From CAYRUP01 sp964489265 (GTDB lineage: Bacteria > Pseudomonadota > Gammaproteobacteria > DSM-16500), in NCBI GenBank assembly GCA_964489265.1, contig CAZAXX010000036.1, positions 1 through 24,143 of the forward strand: 24,143 nt of DNA, read 5' to 3'. The notes beneath the pieces were generated by a model. The model worked only from the letters and a program-made list of their open reading frames with translations. It searched no databases and had not been told where the DNA came from. Below, piece by piece: positions 15,742 through 24,091 of the stretch; positions within the stretch are counted from its first letter, which is position 1, and each line of letters starts with the position of its first letter. The position numbers were made by a program, and so were the translations under genes.

Positions 15742-16099
15742 TCATTGCGAGCCGGCATTGTTGCCAGCTCACTGATTTTTCGTGCCCGAGCCCGCGTGCG
15801 TGCCCGCGCCCGTTTTTTCTTCGCGGAAAAAACCAAGCTTTTTCTTGAGCTATCTAAGTCAGCGCAATTCTGTCATGCCAGCATGTTTTTAGCTGGCATC
15901 CAGAGCGGCTTTGATGAGGACTGGATGCCAGCTAAAAACATGCTGGCATGACAGAATTGCTTAGTCGGTTTGTTGAAGAAAAAACGGGCACGGGCACGCA
16001 CGCGGGCTCGGGCACGAAAAATTAGTGAGCCATGCAACATTGCATTGCAAGCCCAGCGTTCTTTGCTGGGCGTGGCAATCTGACGTGGGTTCGCAATGA
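15742..16099. repeat. Nested palindromic element of about 360 bp (MITE-like)
   Basis: The otherwise gene-free stretch 15623-16105 is dominated by three inverted repeats inside one another. Ends: TCATTGCGAGCC (15742-15753) against GGTTCGCAATGA (16088-16099), 11 of 12. Middle: 15771-15821 against 15976-16026, 51 nt with two mismatches, very GC-rich (CGTGCCCGAGCCCGCGTGCG). Core: 15864-15903 against 15921-15960, a perfect 40-bp repeat containing TCATGCCAGCATG and AGCTGGCATCCAG, with a 17-nt loop. The left and right spacers differ in length. It looks like a non-coding mobile or palindromic element assembled from several repeat units. No transposase and no clear target duplication are seen. Confidence 0.85.
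16051..16071 (-). terminator. Hairpin downstream of cpoB, possible terminator
   Basis: GCCCAGC (16051-16057) pairs with GCTGGGC (16065-16071) with a 7-nt loop, inside the right flank of the nested palindrome and 35 bp past the cpoB stop. No T run follows, so termination is only possible. Confidence 0.35.
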
Positions 16100-16105
16100 G
16101 GCTAA

Positions 16106-17167
16106 CTAATGCCCGCCCGCCTTAATTTCTTTTAACTGTTGCGCTGCTAAACGTGCAGAAGTGGTACCTGGATATCGACTCATCACTTTTTTAAATGTGC
16201 TTTTCGCATCAGTCCATTTAAATTGAGCGGCGTAAATCATGCCCAGCTTAACCTGTGCATCGGATACTTTAGGACTATCTGGATAATTTTTTACAACACT
16301 CGCAAACTCTACGGCAGCTTGATCCTTTTTCTTTTGCAACCCATACAATTCGCCTAACCAATAATGCGCATTGGCAGCGGATTGTCCGCTAGGATATTTC
16401 TTCAGCATGTTTTGTAGAACAGCAATGGCTTGATCAAATTTACTGTCTTTTATCAAGTCATAAGCGCTCTGATACATTTGTAACTCTTCTTGATCTGAGC
16501 TACCTGCTGGTTGCGTATTTTTACTTGCAACCGCCTCAGCAGCTGGAGCTGTTGAATCCGTAGCAGAAGCATCCAGCGGAGCATCAGCAGCAGATGCAAC
16601 TTTGGTTTTTGACTTGATTGCTGAGGATTTTTGTTGCTTAGGCTTTAATGTCGTCTTTGGTGGAACAGGCAAATCATCATCGGGCGAAGGTTGTTGAGTA
16701 GCAATTTGACTCGTCATCGCCTGTTTATTGATTCGCTTATCCAAATCCGAATACATAGAACGTTGCTGACTTTGCATTTGCTGCAATTGATGCGTCAATT
16801 CTTCAACCTGGCCACGTAACGCTTGAATTTCACTTTGCAAGTCGTTTAATTTCGTTGCTGATTGAGAACGCTGCAAATTCGTCAGCTGTTGTTCCATTCG
16901 CGCGATACGCTGGTCCATCGGCAGTGATTGCGTTGCAGAAGCCACCGGTACATCCTGCTCCTGGCTAGGCGCCGGAGATTGAGCTGCAGGGGCCTGCTCT
17001 GGCTTTGGAGATGCAGCCTGTGGTGCACGACCACTATCCGTTTGTCCATCAAATTGCGGCGGATAATTATCTACATCATAAACAGGTGCGTCTTCAGCGT
17101 ATGCGGTTATGGCGACACTTGACAGTATCGCCACCATAAGAGCTCTCTTAAGAGATTTAGTTAGCAT
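16106..17167 (-). CDS. cpoB: CpoB/YbgF, Tol-Pal associated coordinator of septal peptidoglycan synthesis
   Basis: A 353-residue periplasmic protein, longer than E. coli CpoB (about 260). Residues 1-25 are a signal peptide ending AYA. A proline/alanine/glutamine-rich linker follows (about 40-80), then the trimerising coiled coil (about 82-147, MDQRIARMEQQLTNLQ onward), a second low-complexity linker rich in Ser/Ala/Lys (about 150-225) and three TPR units (about 228-350: YQSAYDLIKDSKFDQAIAVL, AHYWLGELYGLQKKKDQA, AQVKLGMIYAAQFKWTDA). CpoB links Tol-Pal to PBP1B during division. The extra length is in the two linkers. It starts 3 bp after pal. Confidence 0.93.
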   Translation of the reverse strand: MLTKSLKRALMVAILSSVAITAYAEDAPVYDVDNYPPQFDGQTDSGRAPQAASPKPEQAPAAQSPAPSQEQDVPVASATQSLPMDQRIARMEQQLTNLQRSQSATKLNDLQSEIQALRGQVEELTHQLQQMQSQQRSMYSDLDKRINKQAMTSQIATQQPSPDDDLPVPPKTTLKPKQQKSSAIKSKTKVASAADAPLDASATDSTAPAAEAVASKNTQPAGSSDQEELQMYQSAYDLIKDSKFDQAIAVLQNMLKKYPSGQSAANAHYWLGELYGLQKKKDQAAVEFASVVKNYPDSPKVSDAQVKLGMIYAAQFKWTDAKSTFKKVMSRYPGTTSARLAAQQLKEIKAGGH

Positions 17168-17170
17168 AGA

Positions 17171-17719
17171 TTATCTCTGTGCAAGATCAATGATTGCGCG
17201 ACGATCTAATTGAAAATCTTGATCGGTATGGCCAGCAGAAGCAGGACGTTCTGAACCATAACTCACAATGCGAATTTGATCTGGATTCACGCCGCGTGAT
17301 TGCAATAAATCTAATACTGCTTTAGCGCGATTTTCGCCAAGGCCAACATTATATTCACGGCTTCCACGTGGATCGGTATGACCTTCTAAAATCACTTTGG
17401 AATTGGGATGTGCTGCCAACCAATCCGCATTCGCTAAAATAGCTGATCTGTCTGTATCACGCACATTGTATTTGTCAAAATCAAAATAGTAGGTACGTTT
17501 AGCTAACTTACCGCCATGGCCCGCTGAACCTCTTTGATCTCCGCCAAAACGATCGCTATCACCTACTCCGGAAGCTTGCGCCCCAGCATTATTCATATCA
17601 TTCATAGCTGTTGTGTTTAGATCACTGCCATTAGGACCATGCTTTGTAGAGGAACATGCGCCTAATGCTAAAATACCGCAGCTAATCACTAAAACTTGTG
17701 TTAATTTTTTTAACTTCAT
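17171..17719 (-). CDS. pal: Pal, peptidoglycan-associated outer-membrane lipoprotein
   Basis: A 182-residue lipoprotein. The ATG at 17719 is set by the strong GGGAGAAGGG site just upstream and by the lipoprotein signal that follows (lipobox LGAC, lipidated C22). A Gly/Asn-rich tether precedes the OmpA-like domain: TYYFDFDKYNVR, VILEGHTDPRGSREYNVGLGENRA and IVSYGSERPA carry the residues that bind diaminopimelate of peptidoglycan. Pal anchors the outer membrane to the wall and is pulled by TolB and TolA. It starts 29 bp after the tolB stop, and cpoB follows 3 bp behind. Confidence 0.96.
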   Translation of the reverse strand: MKLKKLTQVLVISCGILALGACSSTKHGPNGSDLNTTAMNDMNNAGAQASGVGDSDRFGGDQRGSAGHGGKLAKRTYYFDFDKYNVRDTDRSAILANADWLAAHPNSKVILEGHTDPRGSREYNVGLGENRAKAVLDLLQSRGVNPDQIRIVSYGSERPASAGHTDQDFQLDRRAIIDLAQR

Positions 17720-17748
17720 GACCCTTCTCCCTTTTGTTATCAACTCAA

Positions 17749-19053
17749 TCAAGATAAATACGGTGACCAGGCTGGATCCTGGACTTCACCATTTCGAGCC
17801 GGCAGACGAAGTTGTACACTACCATCACTTGCAACCATCGCCAACACACTACGACCCGAATAAATCGTGCCATATAGTATCATACTGCCATTCGGCGCCA
17901 TACTAGGTGATTCATTGTCAGTGCCTGATGAATTGGTTAATACCCGGAACATGCCGCTATTCAAATCCAGGACGCCAATATTATATAACTTGGATTCCTG
18001 ATTCAGCATCACAATATGATTGCCATCTGGGGTGAATGAACCGCGCGCATTATAATTTCCATCATAAGTAATCCGATTGATGGCACCCGTCACCAGATTT
18101 TTTTGATAAATTTGCGGCCCGCCACTTCGATTTGAAGTGAAAATAATAGATTTGCCATTCGGTGCCCAAGCTGGTTCTGTATTAATCGACCAATCATGCG
18201 TCACTGGCGTCAATCGATGTGATGCCAACTCCATGATGTAAACATTGAGGGTACCCCCTTTCGACAAAGCGAGGGCCAGTTTTCTGCCATCTGGCGACCA
18301 GGCGGGTGCGCCATTAATGCCGGGATAATTACTCGCCAACTGCCGTGTGCCGGTTGCGACATCTTCAATGTAAATCGATGATTTTCGTCCCTCAAAAGAA
18401 ACATAGGCAATCTTTCTGCCATCCGGTGACCAGGCAGGCGACATAATGGGATCATTGGATGTTAATAACGGACGTGGGTTGTAACCATCTGCATCGGAAA
18501 CTTCAAGTGTATGCTGCGCGGTTCCATCTTCAGAACGTTGCACAACGATATAGGCTAACCGAGTTGAGAAAATTCCTCTGACGCCGGTAATTTGTTGATA
18601 AATTAAATCGCTGATGTGATGTGCCAATGGACGTAGTTTAGAATCGGATACTACAAATTTTCCTTTCAATAAAGTAGCGCCCGCTTTTGCCTCATCTTTT
18701 CCTCTAAACGTATCCATTAATTTATAAGTAACCTGGTAACTGCCATCTCCCGCAGCGACAACAGAACCGATCACGACATTATCTGCGCCTATGCTACGGT
18801 AATAACTGAGTGGCATATCAGAGCTAACAGTTGCACCGCCATATACTTTAAAACGACCACTATTTTTTAAGTCGTTTGCAATAATCTCGGATACATTTTG
18901 CGAAGGAGTGTTGCCTGACACGCTAAAAGGAACGATTGCAATCGGGATAGCGCCTGCCACACCACGTGTCAACTCCATCGTTAACAAGGCAAAAGCCTGA
19001 TTCGAAATAAAGAGGCCCAAACTAAACAATAGAATGGTTATTAATCTTCGCAT
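17749..19053 (-). CDS. tolB: TolB, periplasmic beta-propeller of the Tol-Pal system
   Basis: A 434-residue protein, near the usual 430. Residues 1-22 are a signal peptide ending AFA. The N-terminal alpha/beta domain (about 25-150) contains IPIAIVPFSV and IIANDLKNSGRF. A six-bladed propeller follows with repeated DPxMSPAWSPDGRKIAYVSF, GAPAWSPDGRKLAL, TEPAWAPNGKSIIFTS and similar blades. I chose ATG at 19053, 12 bases after GGAG; the ATG at 19065 touches the same GGAG with no spacer. TolB cycles between Pal and TolA. It is separated from tolA by a GGDEF/EAL gene, which is unusual. Confidence 0.95.
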   Translation of the reverse strand: MRRLITILLFSLGLFISNQAFALLTMELTRGVAGAIPIAIVPFSVSGNTPSQNVSEIIANDLKNSGRFKVYGGATVSSDMPLSYYRSIGADNVVIGSVVAAGDGSYQVTYKLMDTFRGKDEAKAGATLLKGKFVVSDSKLRPLAHHISDLIYQQITGVRGIFSTRLAYIVVQRSEDGTAQHTLEVSDADGYNPRPLLTSNDPIMSPAWSPDGRKIAYVSFEGRKSSIYIEDVATGTRQLASNYPGINGAPAWSPDGRKLALALSKGGTLNVYIMELASHRLTPVTHDWSINTEPAWAPNGKSIIFTSNRSGGPQIYQKNLVTGAINRITYDGNYNARGSFTPDGNHIVMLNQESKLYNIGVLDLNSGMFRVLTNSSGTDNESPSMAPNGSMILYGTIYSGRSVLAMVASDGSVQLRLPARNGEVQDPAWSPYLS

Positions 19054-19109
19054 ACGAATGTACATCTCCAGAGGTGCCGCGTTTGAAGTATGATAAGGGA
19101 ATTAAAGCG

Positions 19110-20579
19110 TTAAATCAAAATCATTTCCTCGGTAAATCCATCTGCGAGGGCTGGCTTGCTAAAGACGGCGCCTTGCATAATCGTACAACCCAATGCAATG
19201 AGCGCATTTTTTTGCTTAACATCTTCCACGCCTTCCGCCACCACATTGGCTTGCAAACTTTTTGCGAGAGAGATAATCATTTTTATAATGGCTTCACTTT
19301 CCTGGTTGTTAGTCACATCATAAATAAGTGATTTATCCATTTTGAAGATATCAACAGGCAAGCGTCTTAATTGTTGTAGTTGCAAATGACTGGCACCAAA
19401 ATTATTTATTGCGATTTGCACACCTAACCGTTTCATCATATATAACATCTTTTCAACCACTTCAATTTTGGTCAACAAAGAGGGCTCATTAATTTCGAAT
19501 ACGAGACAATTCGCATCAATTCCGGTCTCATGTAAAATAGTTGTGATTTTCTGGATGAAATGCGAATTTTCCAATTGTTTTAATGAAATGGGGATTGCGA
19601 CCGATTGCGGATTAAATTCTTGTTCGCGCCATTTCAAAAAATCCTGACACGCAGTGCGTAACAGCCATTCATTGATAGCGAAAATACTATTATTTTTTTC
19701 TGCCAATTGAGAAATTTCTTCAAACGTTACCTGGCCAAACTCGGGATGATTCCAACGCAAAATCGCTTCCATCGAAACCACTTTTTTGGTTTCCACATTC
19801 ACTCGCGGTTGATAGTAAACGCCAAAATTCTGAAAAACAACTTCATTACGTAAACTGGAACTCAATAATAATTCTCGTTTACTTAACGCATGCATTTCTT
19901 CGCGGAAAAATTGGTAGGTATTTCTGCCATTTGTTTTTGCCTGATGTAATGCAATATTGGCATATTTCAATAGCGTTTCGCCATCACTCCCATCTGTAGG
20001 AGCGACCGCGATGCCGATACTGGCTGTCACATAGAGTTCTTGACCTTGCACGACGATGGGTTGTGCAATTGTATCCAGTAGTCGTTGCGCAATATAAGCT
20101 GCCGTTTCAGCCTTGGTGAGTTGCGAAAAAATAAAAACAAATTCATCGCTACCAAAATAACTCACCGTATCAACCTGTCTCACACAAGTTGCTAAACGCT
20201 TTGCAACTTCTTTTAATAATTCATCACCACGATCATAACCAAGCGCATCATTAATAATATTGAATCCATCCAGATCTAAAAACATGACGCAAAATGTTAA
20301 TTGATGGCGGAGACTTTGATTGATGGTTAATTTCAAATGATCTTCAAATATTTTACGGCTAGGTAATCCAGTGAGTGGATCGGTTAAAAGGTCTTGTGAA
20401 ACTTTTTGTTGTAGAATATTAAATTCGTCTCTTATTAATTGTCGCTTTTTTCTTTCTTCTTGCAATTCACTTTCGAGTGTGATGCTTTGTTGTTTGAATT
20501 TTTTTATGTGACGCACAGAGAATAATGCGTATAGCATCAATATTAAAATTGCTGCCGCCATACAAATCTCTAGAATCAC
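19110..20579 (-). CDS. Membrane GGDEF-EAL protein with a degenerate EAL domain
   Basis: A 489-residue c-di-GMP-type protein inside the tol-pal cluster. One membrane helix (about 2-22) is followed by a coiled segment (30-60). The GGDEF domain (about 60-225) has DPLTGLPSR, DLDGFNIINDALGYDRGDELL and GSDEF in place of GGDEF (143-147), with an inhibitory-site RxxD just ahead (134-137). The EAL domain (about 240-485) has EAI for EAL (271-273), lacks the metal-binding Asn of the NLS motif (IPIS instead), and has NNFG instead of DDFG (392-393), although AEGVE (448-452) remains. Phosphodiesterase activity is therefore unlikely, while cyclase activity is possible but uncertain. Gaps of 83 bp to tolA and 56 bp to tolB suggest a later insertion. 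Confidence 0.88.
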   Translation of the reverse strand: MILEICMAAAILILMLYALFSVRHIKKFKQQSITLESELQEERKKRQLIRDEFNILQQKVSQDLLTDPLTGLPSRKIFEDHLKLTINQSLRHQLTFCVMFLDLDGFNIINDALGYDRGDELLKEVAKRLATCVRQVDTVSYFGSDEFVFIFSQLTKAETAAYIAQRLLDTIAQPIVVQGQELYVTASIGIAVAPTDGSDGETLLKYANIALHQAKTNGRNTYQFFREEMHALSKRELLLSSSLRNEVVFQNFGVYYQPRVNVETKKVVSMEAILRWNHPEFGQVTFEEISQLAEKNNSIFAINEWLLRTACQDFLKWREQEFNPQSVAIPISLKQLENSHFIQKITTILHETGIDANCLVFEINEPSLLTKIEVVEKMLYMMKRLGVQIAINNFGASHLQLQQLRRLPVDIFKMDKSLIYDVTNNQESEAIIKMIISLAKSLQANVVAEGVEDVKQKNALIALGCTIMQGAVFSKPALADGFTEEMILI

Positions 20580-20586
20580 AAGGAAT

Positions 20587-20592
20587 CCCTCC
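20587..20592 (-). promoter_or_regulatory. Strong ribosome site that sets a GTG start
   Basis: GGAGGG on the minus strand lies 7 bases ahead of GTG at 20577-20579. This supports GTG over the GTG at 20594, which has no site, and over the ATG at 20561, which has only AGAG. Confidence 0.65.
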
Positions 20593-20662
20593 ACATTGCA
20601 AGTGCCGGCTACTTATCTCCAATATACCGCAAATCAATGATCTAAAGGAACCAGGGCGCTTC

Positions 20663-21505
20663 CTAACTCACTAAGTTATCGGAAGTTAACACATTTTCTG
20701 GCTTAACTTTTAAGACAAATTGTCTAAAGGGTTCAAATTCATCGGTATTGGTTGGCACAGGCAAAGGTGATGATTTAAATACAGCGGCACGTGCAGAACG
20801 ATCCAGGTTTTCATCGCCACTGCTTTTAACAATTTGCACATCTAACACAACACCACCCGGCGCCACCCGAATTAATAATTGCGCGGATAACCGTTTATCA
20901 ACTGAGCCTGGAATAATCCAGTTTTGACTGATCGCCTGGGAGATTAGCGCTTTATACTTATCAACTTCACCTTTCATTTTCTGTTGCGTTTGTGCGCCCG
21001 CGATACTCGCTTTTGCTTGCATCATTTGGCGCTGATTTGATTTTGTCTTGAGTTGTTTCATTTCTTTTTCAAATGCGGCTGCCAACGCCGTTTGTTGTTT
21101 CACTTTCTTTTGTTGGTCTGACTGTTTTTTAATGTCAGATAATAATTGTTTAGCAATGTTATCTTGCTCACGTTTCTTTTGTTTTTTATCTGAGATTGCA
21201 ATGGCCTGTTTTTTAGGTTGCGTGATTTCCGGTTTTTCTTGTGGTTTTGGTGGTGTTTGTGGTTTCACAACAACCGGTTTAGGCATGAGATGTTTTGGTT
21301 GAGGAATTACTTTAGTGGGTGATGGTGCTGGTGCTGGCGCATCCATCACCATGGCGTTCACAATTTCTGTATTTTGATCCGACTTTTGTAACACTGCCAT
21401 TTGGGAAGTAAAATCAAAACTTGCGACCAGCGCAATCAACACGATGATATGCAGCAATAGAGAGAAGAAAAATGATTTTGAATATTTTTCTTTTCTGACT
21501 TGCAT
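20663..21505 (-). CDS. tolA: TolA, periplasm-spanning energy transducer
   Basis: A 280-residue inner-membrane protein, shorter than E. coli TolA (421). A short cytoplasmic start (KEKYSKSFFFSLLLHI) leads into one membrane helix (about 11-30). A proline-rich stretch (about 52-90) and a charged Lys/Gln helix (about 92-180) form a shortened spacer. The C-terminal domain (about 185-275) has ISQNWIIPGSVDKRLSAQLL, GGVVLDVQIVKSSGDENLDRSA and PFRQFVLKVKPE, as in TolA/TonB. It couples the TolQ-TolR motor to TolB-Pal. It starts 4 bp after tolR. The shorter spacer implies a narrower reach across the periplasm than in E. coli. Confidence 0.94.
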   Translation of the reverse strand: MQVRKEKYSKSFFFSLLLHIIVLIALVASFDFTSQMAVLQKSDQNTEIVNAMVMDAPAPAPSPTKVIPQPKHLMPKPVVVKPQTPPKPQEKPEITQPKKQAIAISDKKQKKREQDNIAKQLLSDIKKQSDQQKKVKQQTALAAAFEKEMKQLKTKSNQRQMMQAKASIAGAQTQQKMKGEVDKYKALISQAISQNWIIPGSVDKRLSAQLLIRVAPGGVVLDVQIVKSSGDENLDRSARAAVFKSSPLPVPTNTDEFEPFRQFVLKVKPENVLTSDNLVS

Positions 21506-21509
21506 ATTA

Positions 21510-21974
21510 CTAGCCTGAGCTTTGATTGGATTGAGATGGTTTTTGGGTAATCAATCCTACACTTTTAGCACCCGCTTGTTGCAACAACACCATTGCTTCT
21601 ACTACTTTCCCATAATTTGCATTTTTGTCACCGCGCACTAACACGGGACGTTGTTGCGCTTCTGGCACATCGCCTGATAATTGGCTTTTGACTAAATTAC
21701 TCAATACGCGCTCGGTCACCGGTTGGTTTGGTTTACTCGAAATATTGAGATAAAAATTACCGGTTGAATCGACAGTCACAATCAACGGTTCTTTTTGATC
21801 GGGTGGAACCGCTTTATTTTCTGTTTGCGGTAAATCAATTTTGACGCCTTGCGTTAAAAGTGGCGTCGTAATCATAAAAATAACCAGCAACACTAACATC
21901 ACATCGATAAATGGTACCAAATTAATTTCTGCCATCGGCCGACGTGCTTTTCGCGAAGCAACAAGGTAATTCAT
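21510..21974 (-). CDS. tolR: TolR, ExbD-type motor subunit
   Basis: A 154-residue inner-membrane protein. The N-terminal helix EINLVPFIDVMLVLLVIFM (about 16-35) carries the proton-path aspartate D24. The periplasmic domain (about 60-140) ends in RGDKNANYGKVVEAMVLLQQAGAKSVGLIT, typical of ExbD/TolR. A ribosome site AAGGAG lies within the end of tolQ, and the two genes are 3 bp apart. Confidence 0.96.
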   Translation of the reverse strand: MNYLVASRKARRPMAEINLVPFIDVMLVLLVIFMITTPLLTQGVKIDLPQTENKAVPPDQKEPLIVTVDSTGNFYLNISSKPNQPVTERVLSNLVKSQLSGDVPEAQQRPVLVRGDKNANYGKVVEAMVLLQQAGAKSVGLITQKPSQSNQSSG

Positions 21975-21977
21975 ATT

Positions 21978-22685
21978 TTATGACTCCTTCACTTCAGCCT
22001 GATTGTTTAATGAAATTTGTGCCTGTCTAAATAAAATATTGGAAAATTCTTCCTGGAATACATCAAAACGGCTTAGTAAACGATTAATATCGGTCGTGAA
22101 ACGATTGTATGCGACCACCGCCGGAATCGCCGCAAACAAGCCCATTGCGGTTGCAATTAATGCTTCTGCAATGCCTGGCGCCACCATGGAAATCGTTGCT
22201 TGCTGCACATTTGCCAACGTGCGGAAAGTCAACATGATGCCGCACACCGTTCCAAAAATTCCAACGAAAGGACTGGTCGAACCAACCGTTGCCAGTGTCG
22301 GCAAATGTATTTCGAGCTTGTCTTGCACTCGCATTTGCGCGACATTCATTGCGCGTCTGGCGCTTGCGAGTATGGCATCTGCAGTCATGCCGGCTTGTTT
22401 ATGCAGTCGTAAAAATTCCTTGAAACCAGCCTGAAAAATCGTTTCCATTCCTTCTACATCATCTTTATTTTTCACGCTATCGGCATACAGTTTCGATAAA
22501 TCGCCGCCAGACCAAAAAGCATTTTCAAATTCCGTGGTCGTTTTACGCACTTCTTTCAAATAGACCGTGCGCTGCAGGATATAAGTCCATGAAATAACTG
22601 ATGCAACGATCAGTAAGAACATCACCAATTTCACTAAAAAACTGGCATTTATAAAATAGGTCCACAATGAAGAATCCATCGTCAC
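21978..22685 (-). CDS. tolQ: TolQ, MotA/ExbB-type motor subunit
   Basis: A 235-residue inner-membrane protein with three helices: about 15-37, 131-155 (ATVGSTSPFVGIFGTVCGIML) and 167-193 (VAPGIAEALIATAMGLFAAIPAV). With TolR it forms the proton-driven motor that works TolA. I used GTG at 22685 because GGAGAG lies 7 bases ahead; the ATG two codons later is 13 bases from it and remains possible. The gene follows ruvB by 73 bp; the usual ybgC thioesterase gene is not between them. Confidence 0.95.
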   Translation of the reverse strand: MTMDSSLWTYFINASFLVKLVMFLLIVASVISWTYILQRTVYLKEVRKTTTEFENAFWSGGDLSKLYADSVKNKDDVEGMETIFQAGFKEFLRLHKQAGMTADAILASARRAMNVAQMRVQDKLEIHLPTLATVGSTSPFVGIFGTVCGIMLTFRTLANVQQATISMVAPGIAEALIATAMGLFAAIPAVVAYNRFTTDINRLLSRFDVFQEEFSNILFRQAQISLNNQAEVKES

Positions 22686-22758
22686 GTTTTAGCTCTCCGT
22701 TGTTAATTCATCAGTTCGTAAAATATTGTATCGTTTGTACTCCCCAAGCGCAAACGCC

Positions 22759-23805
22759 CTACTCCATTTCTTCAAATAAACTTAAATTTTTCTGCTGAAC
22801 TATTTTCTCAGGTATCGGTAAACCAAAATGCAAATAGGCGTGGCGGGTCGCAATACGGCCGCGGGGTGAGCGAATCATAAAACCTTGTTGAATCAAAAAC
22901 GGTTCTATCACGTCCTCAATCGTACCACGTTCTTCGCTAATGGCTGCAGCTAAACTATCGACGCCCACTGGGCCTCCCCCGAATTTATCAATCAATGCCA
23001 AGAGTACTTTTCTATCCATCATATCGAATCCCTGGTCATCGACATCTAATAAATCCAGTGCACGACGCACAATCGTGACTTCGATGTGACCGTTAGCTTT
23101 TACTTCGGCATAATCACGCACGCGACGTAATAATCGATTGGCGATACGCGGTGTGCCACGCGAGCGTTTCGCGACTTCTTCCGCGCTGGCTTGATCCATT
23201 TGCACACCTAAAATTGCCGCAGAGCGAGCAACAATTTGGGTTAATTCAGTCACCGGATAAAACTCTAAGCGTTGCACAATGCCGAAACGATCACGCAAAG
23301 GTGAAGTGAGCAAACCTGCGCGTGTTGTTGCACCAATTAAAGTAAACGGCGGCAGATCTAATTTAATAGAGCGGGCTGAGGGTCCTTCGCCGATCATGAT
23401 ATCCAGTTGATAATCTTCCATTGCAGGATAAAGCACTTCTTCAACAACAGGGCTTAAGCGATGGATTTCATCAATAAATAAAACTTCGCGTTCTTGTAAA
23501 TTGGTAAGCAATGCTGCAACATCGCCTGGGCGTTCTAACACAGGGCCCGATGTTTGCCGTAATCCCACCCCCATTTCATTTGCAACAATATGCGCGAGTG
23601 TTGTTTTGCCTAACCCTGGTGGCCCAAAAATTAATACGTGGTCCAATGCATCACGGCGTGCTCGGGCTGCTTGAATGAAAATTTCCATTTGCTCGCGAAC
23701 GGCTGGTTGTCCAATATAATCTTGTAATGTTTTAGGACGAATTGCGCGATCAATGGGATCATTGTCCTTTTGTTCCGGGGAAATCATTCTATCTGTTTCT
23801 TTCAT
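22759..23805 (-). CDS. ruvB: RuvB, Holliday-junction branch-migration ATPase
   Basis: A 348-residue AAA+ motor, normal length. Walker A GPPGLGKT (61-68), Walker B with DEIH (112-115), sensor GATTRAG (158-164) and RDRFG (171-175) are all intact. The C-terminal winged helix includes EERGTIEDVIEPFLIQQGF and TRHAYLHFG. Two hexamers pump DNA through the RuvA-bound four-way junction. Its ATG overlaps the ruvA stop by four bases (ATGA, 23802-23805), with GGGAG 5 bases upstream. Confidence 0.97.
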   Translation of the reverse strand: MKETDRMISPEQKDNDPIDRAIRPKTLQDYIGQPAVREQMEIFIQAARARRDALDHVLIFGPPGLGKTTLAHIVANEMGVGLRQTSGPVLERPGDVAALLTNLQEREVLFIDEIHRLSPVVEEVLYPAMEDYQLDIMIGEGPSARSIKLDLPPFTLIGATTRAGLLTSPLRDRFGIVQRLEFYPVTELTQIVARSAAILGVQMDQASAEEVAKRSRGTPRIANRLLRRVRDYAEVKANGHIEVTIVRRALDLLDVDDQGFDMMDRKVLLALIDKFGGGPVGVDSLAAAISEERGTIEDVIEPFLIQQGFMIRSPRGRIATRHAYLHFGLPIPEKIVQQKNLSLFEEME

Positions 23806-24091
23806 ACCATCTCCCTTAAAGCCTTGCGAATAATTTCTTCACTGCTCAAGGCGCCATCATCCACTTTACCGACGGTGCGACTAGCTTCTTGCGGTTTATA
23901 ACCTAAAGCAATCAATGCTGAAATCGCATCCTGGACAATTTGACTGCGTGCAGAGCGTTCGGATACTGGCGTCAATAAATTTAATTCGACTGGCGAGTGC
24001 TGCGCCCATGCAGCTAATTTATCACGCATTTCAATTACCACCCGTTCAGCCGTTTTTTTCCCAACGCCAGGCAGACGCACAAGACTGGCCG
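23802..24091 (-). CDS. ruvA: RuvA, C-terminal part (truncated by contig end)
   Basis: The last roughly 96 residues of RuvA, the tetrameric protein that holds Holliday junctions. The genuine sequence begins within ASLVRLPGVGKKTAER, the second helix-hairpin-helix, and continues through VVIEMRDKL and a flexible linker to domain III (IVQDAISALIALGYKPQEASRTV, EEIIRKAL), which contacts RuvB. The open frame continues upstream to 24125 as MTGVQTFALPIS, but those residues are translated Illumina adapter, not protein. About half of RuvA is missing for assembly reasons; the gene is not broken in the organism. Confidence 0.93.

Noticed and set aside
15745..15951. Open frame reading Arg-Ala repeats (RARARVRARAR)
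   Set aside because: It lies entirely in the arms of the nested palindrome; the repeat comes from the GC-rich inverted repeat and there is no ribosome site.
19074..19331. Plus-strand 85-codon frame at the tolB/GGDEF boundary
   Set aside because: It is mostly antisense to the conserved end of the EAL domain and has no recognisable protein features.
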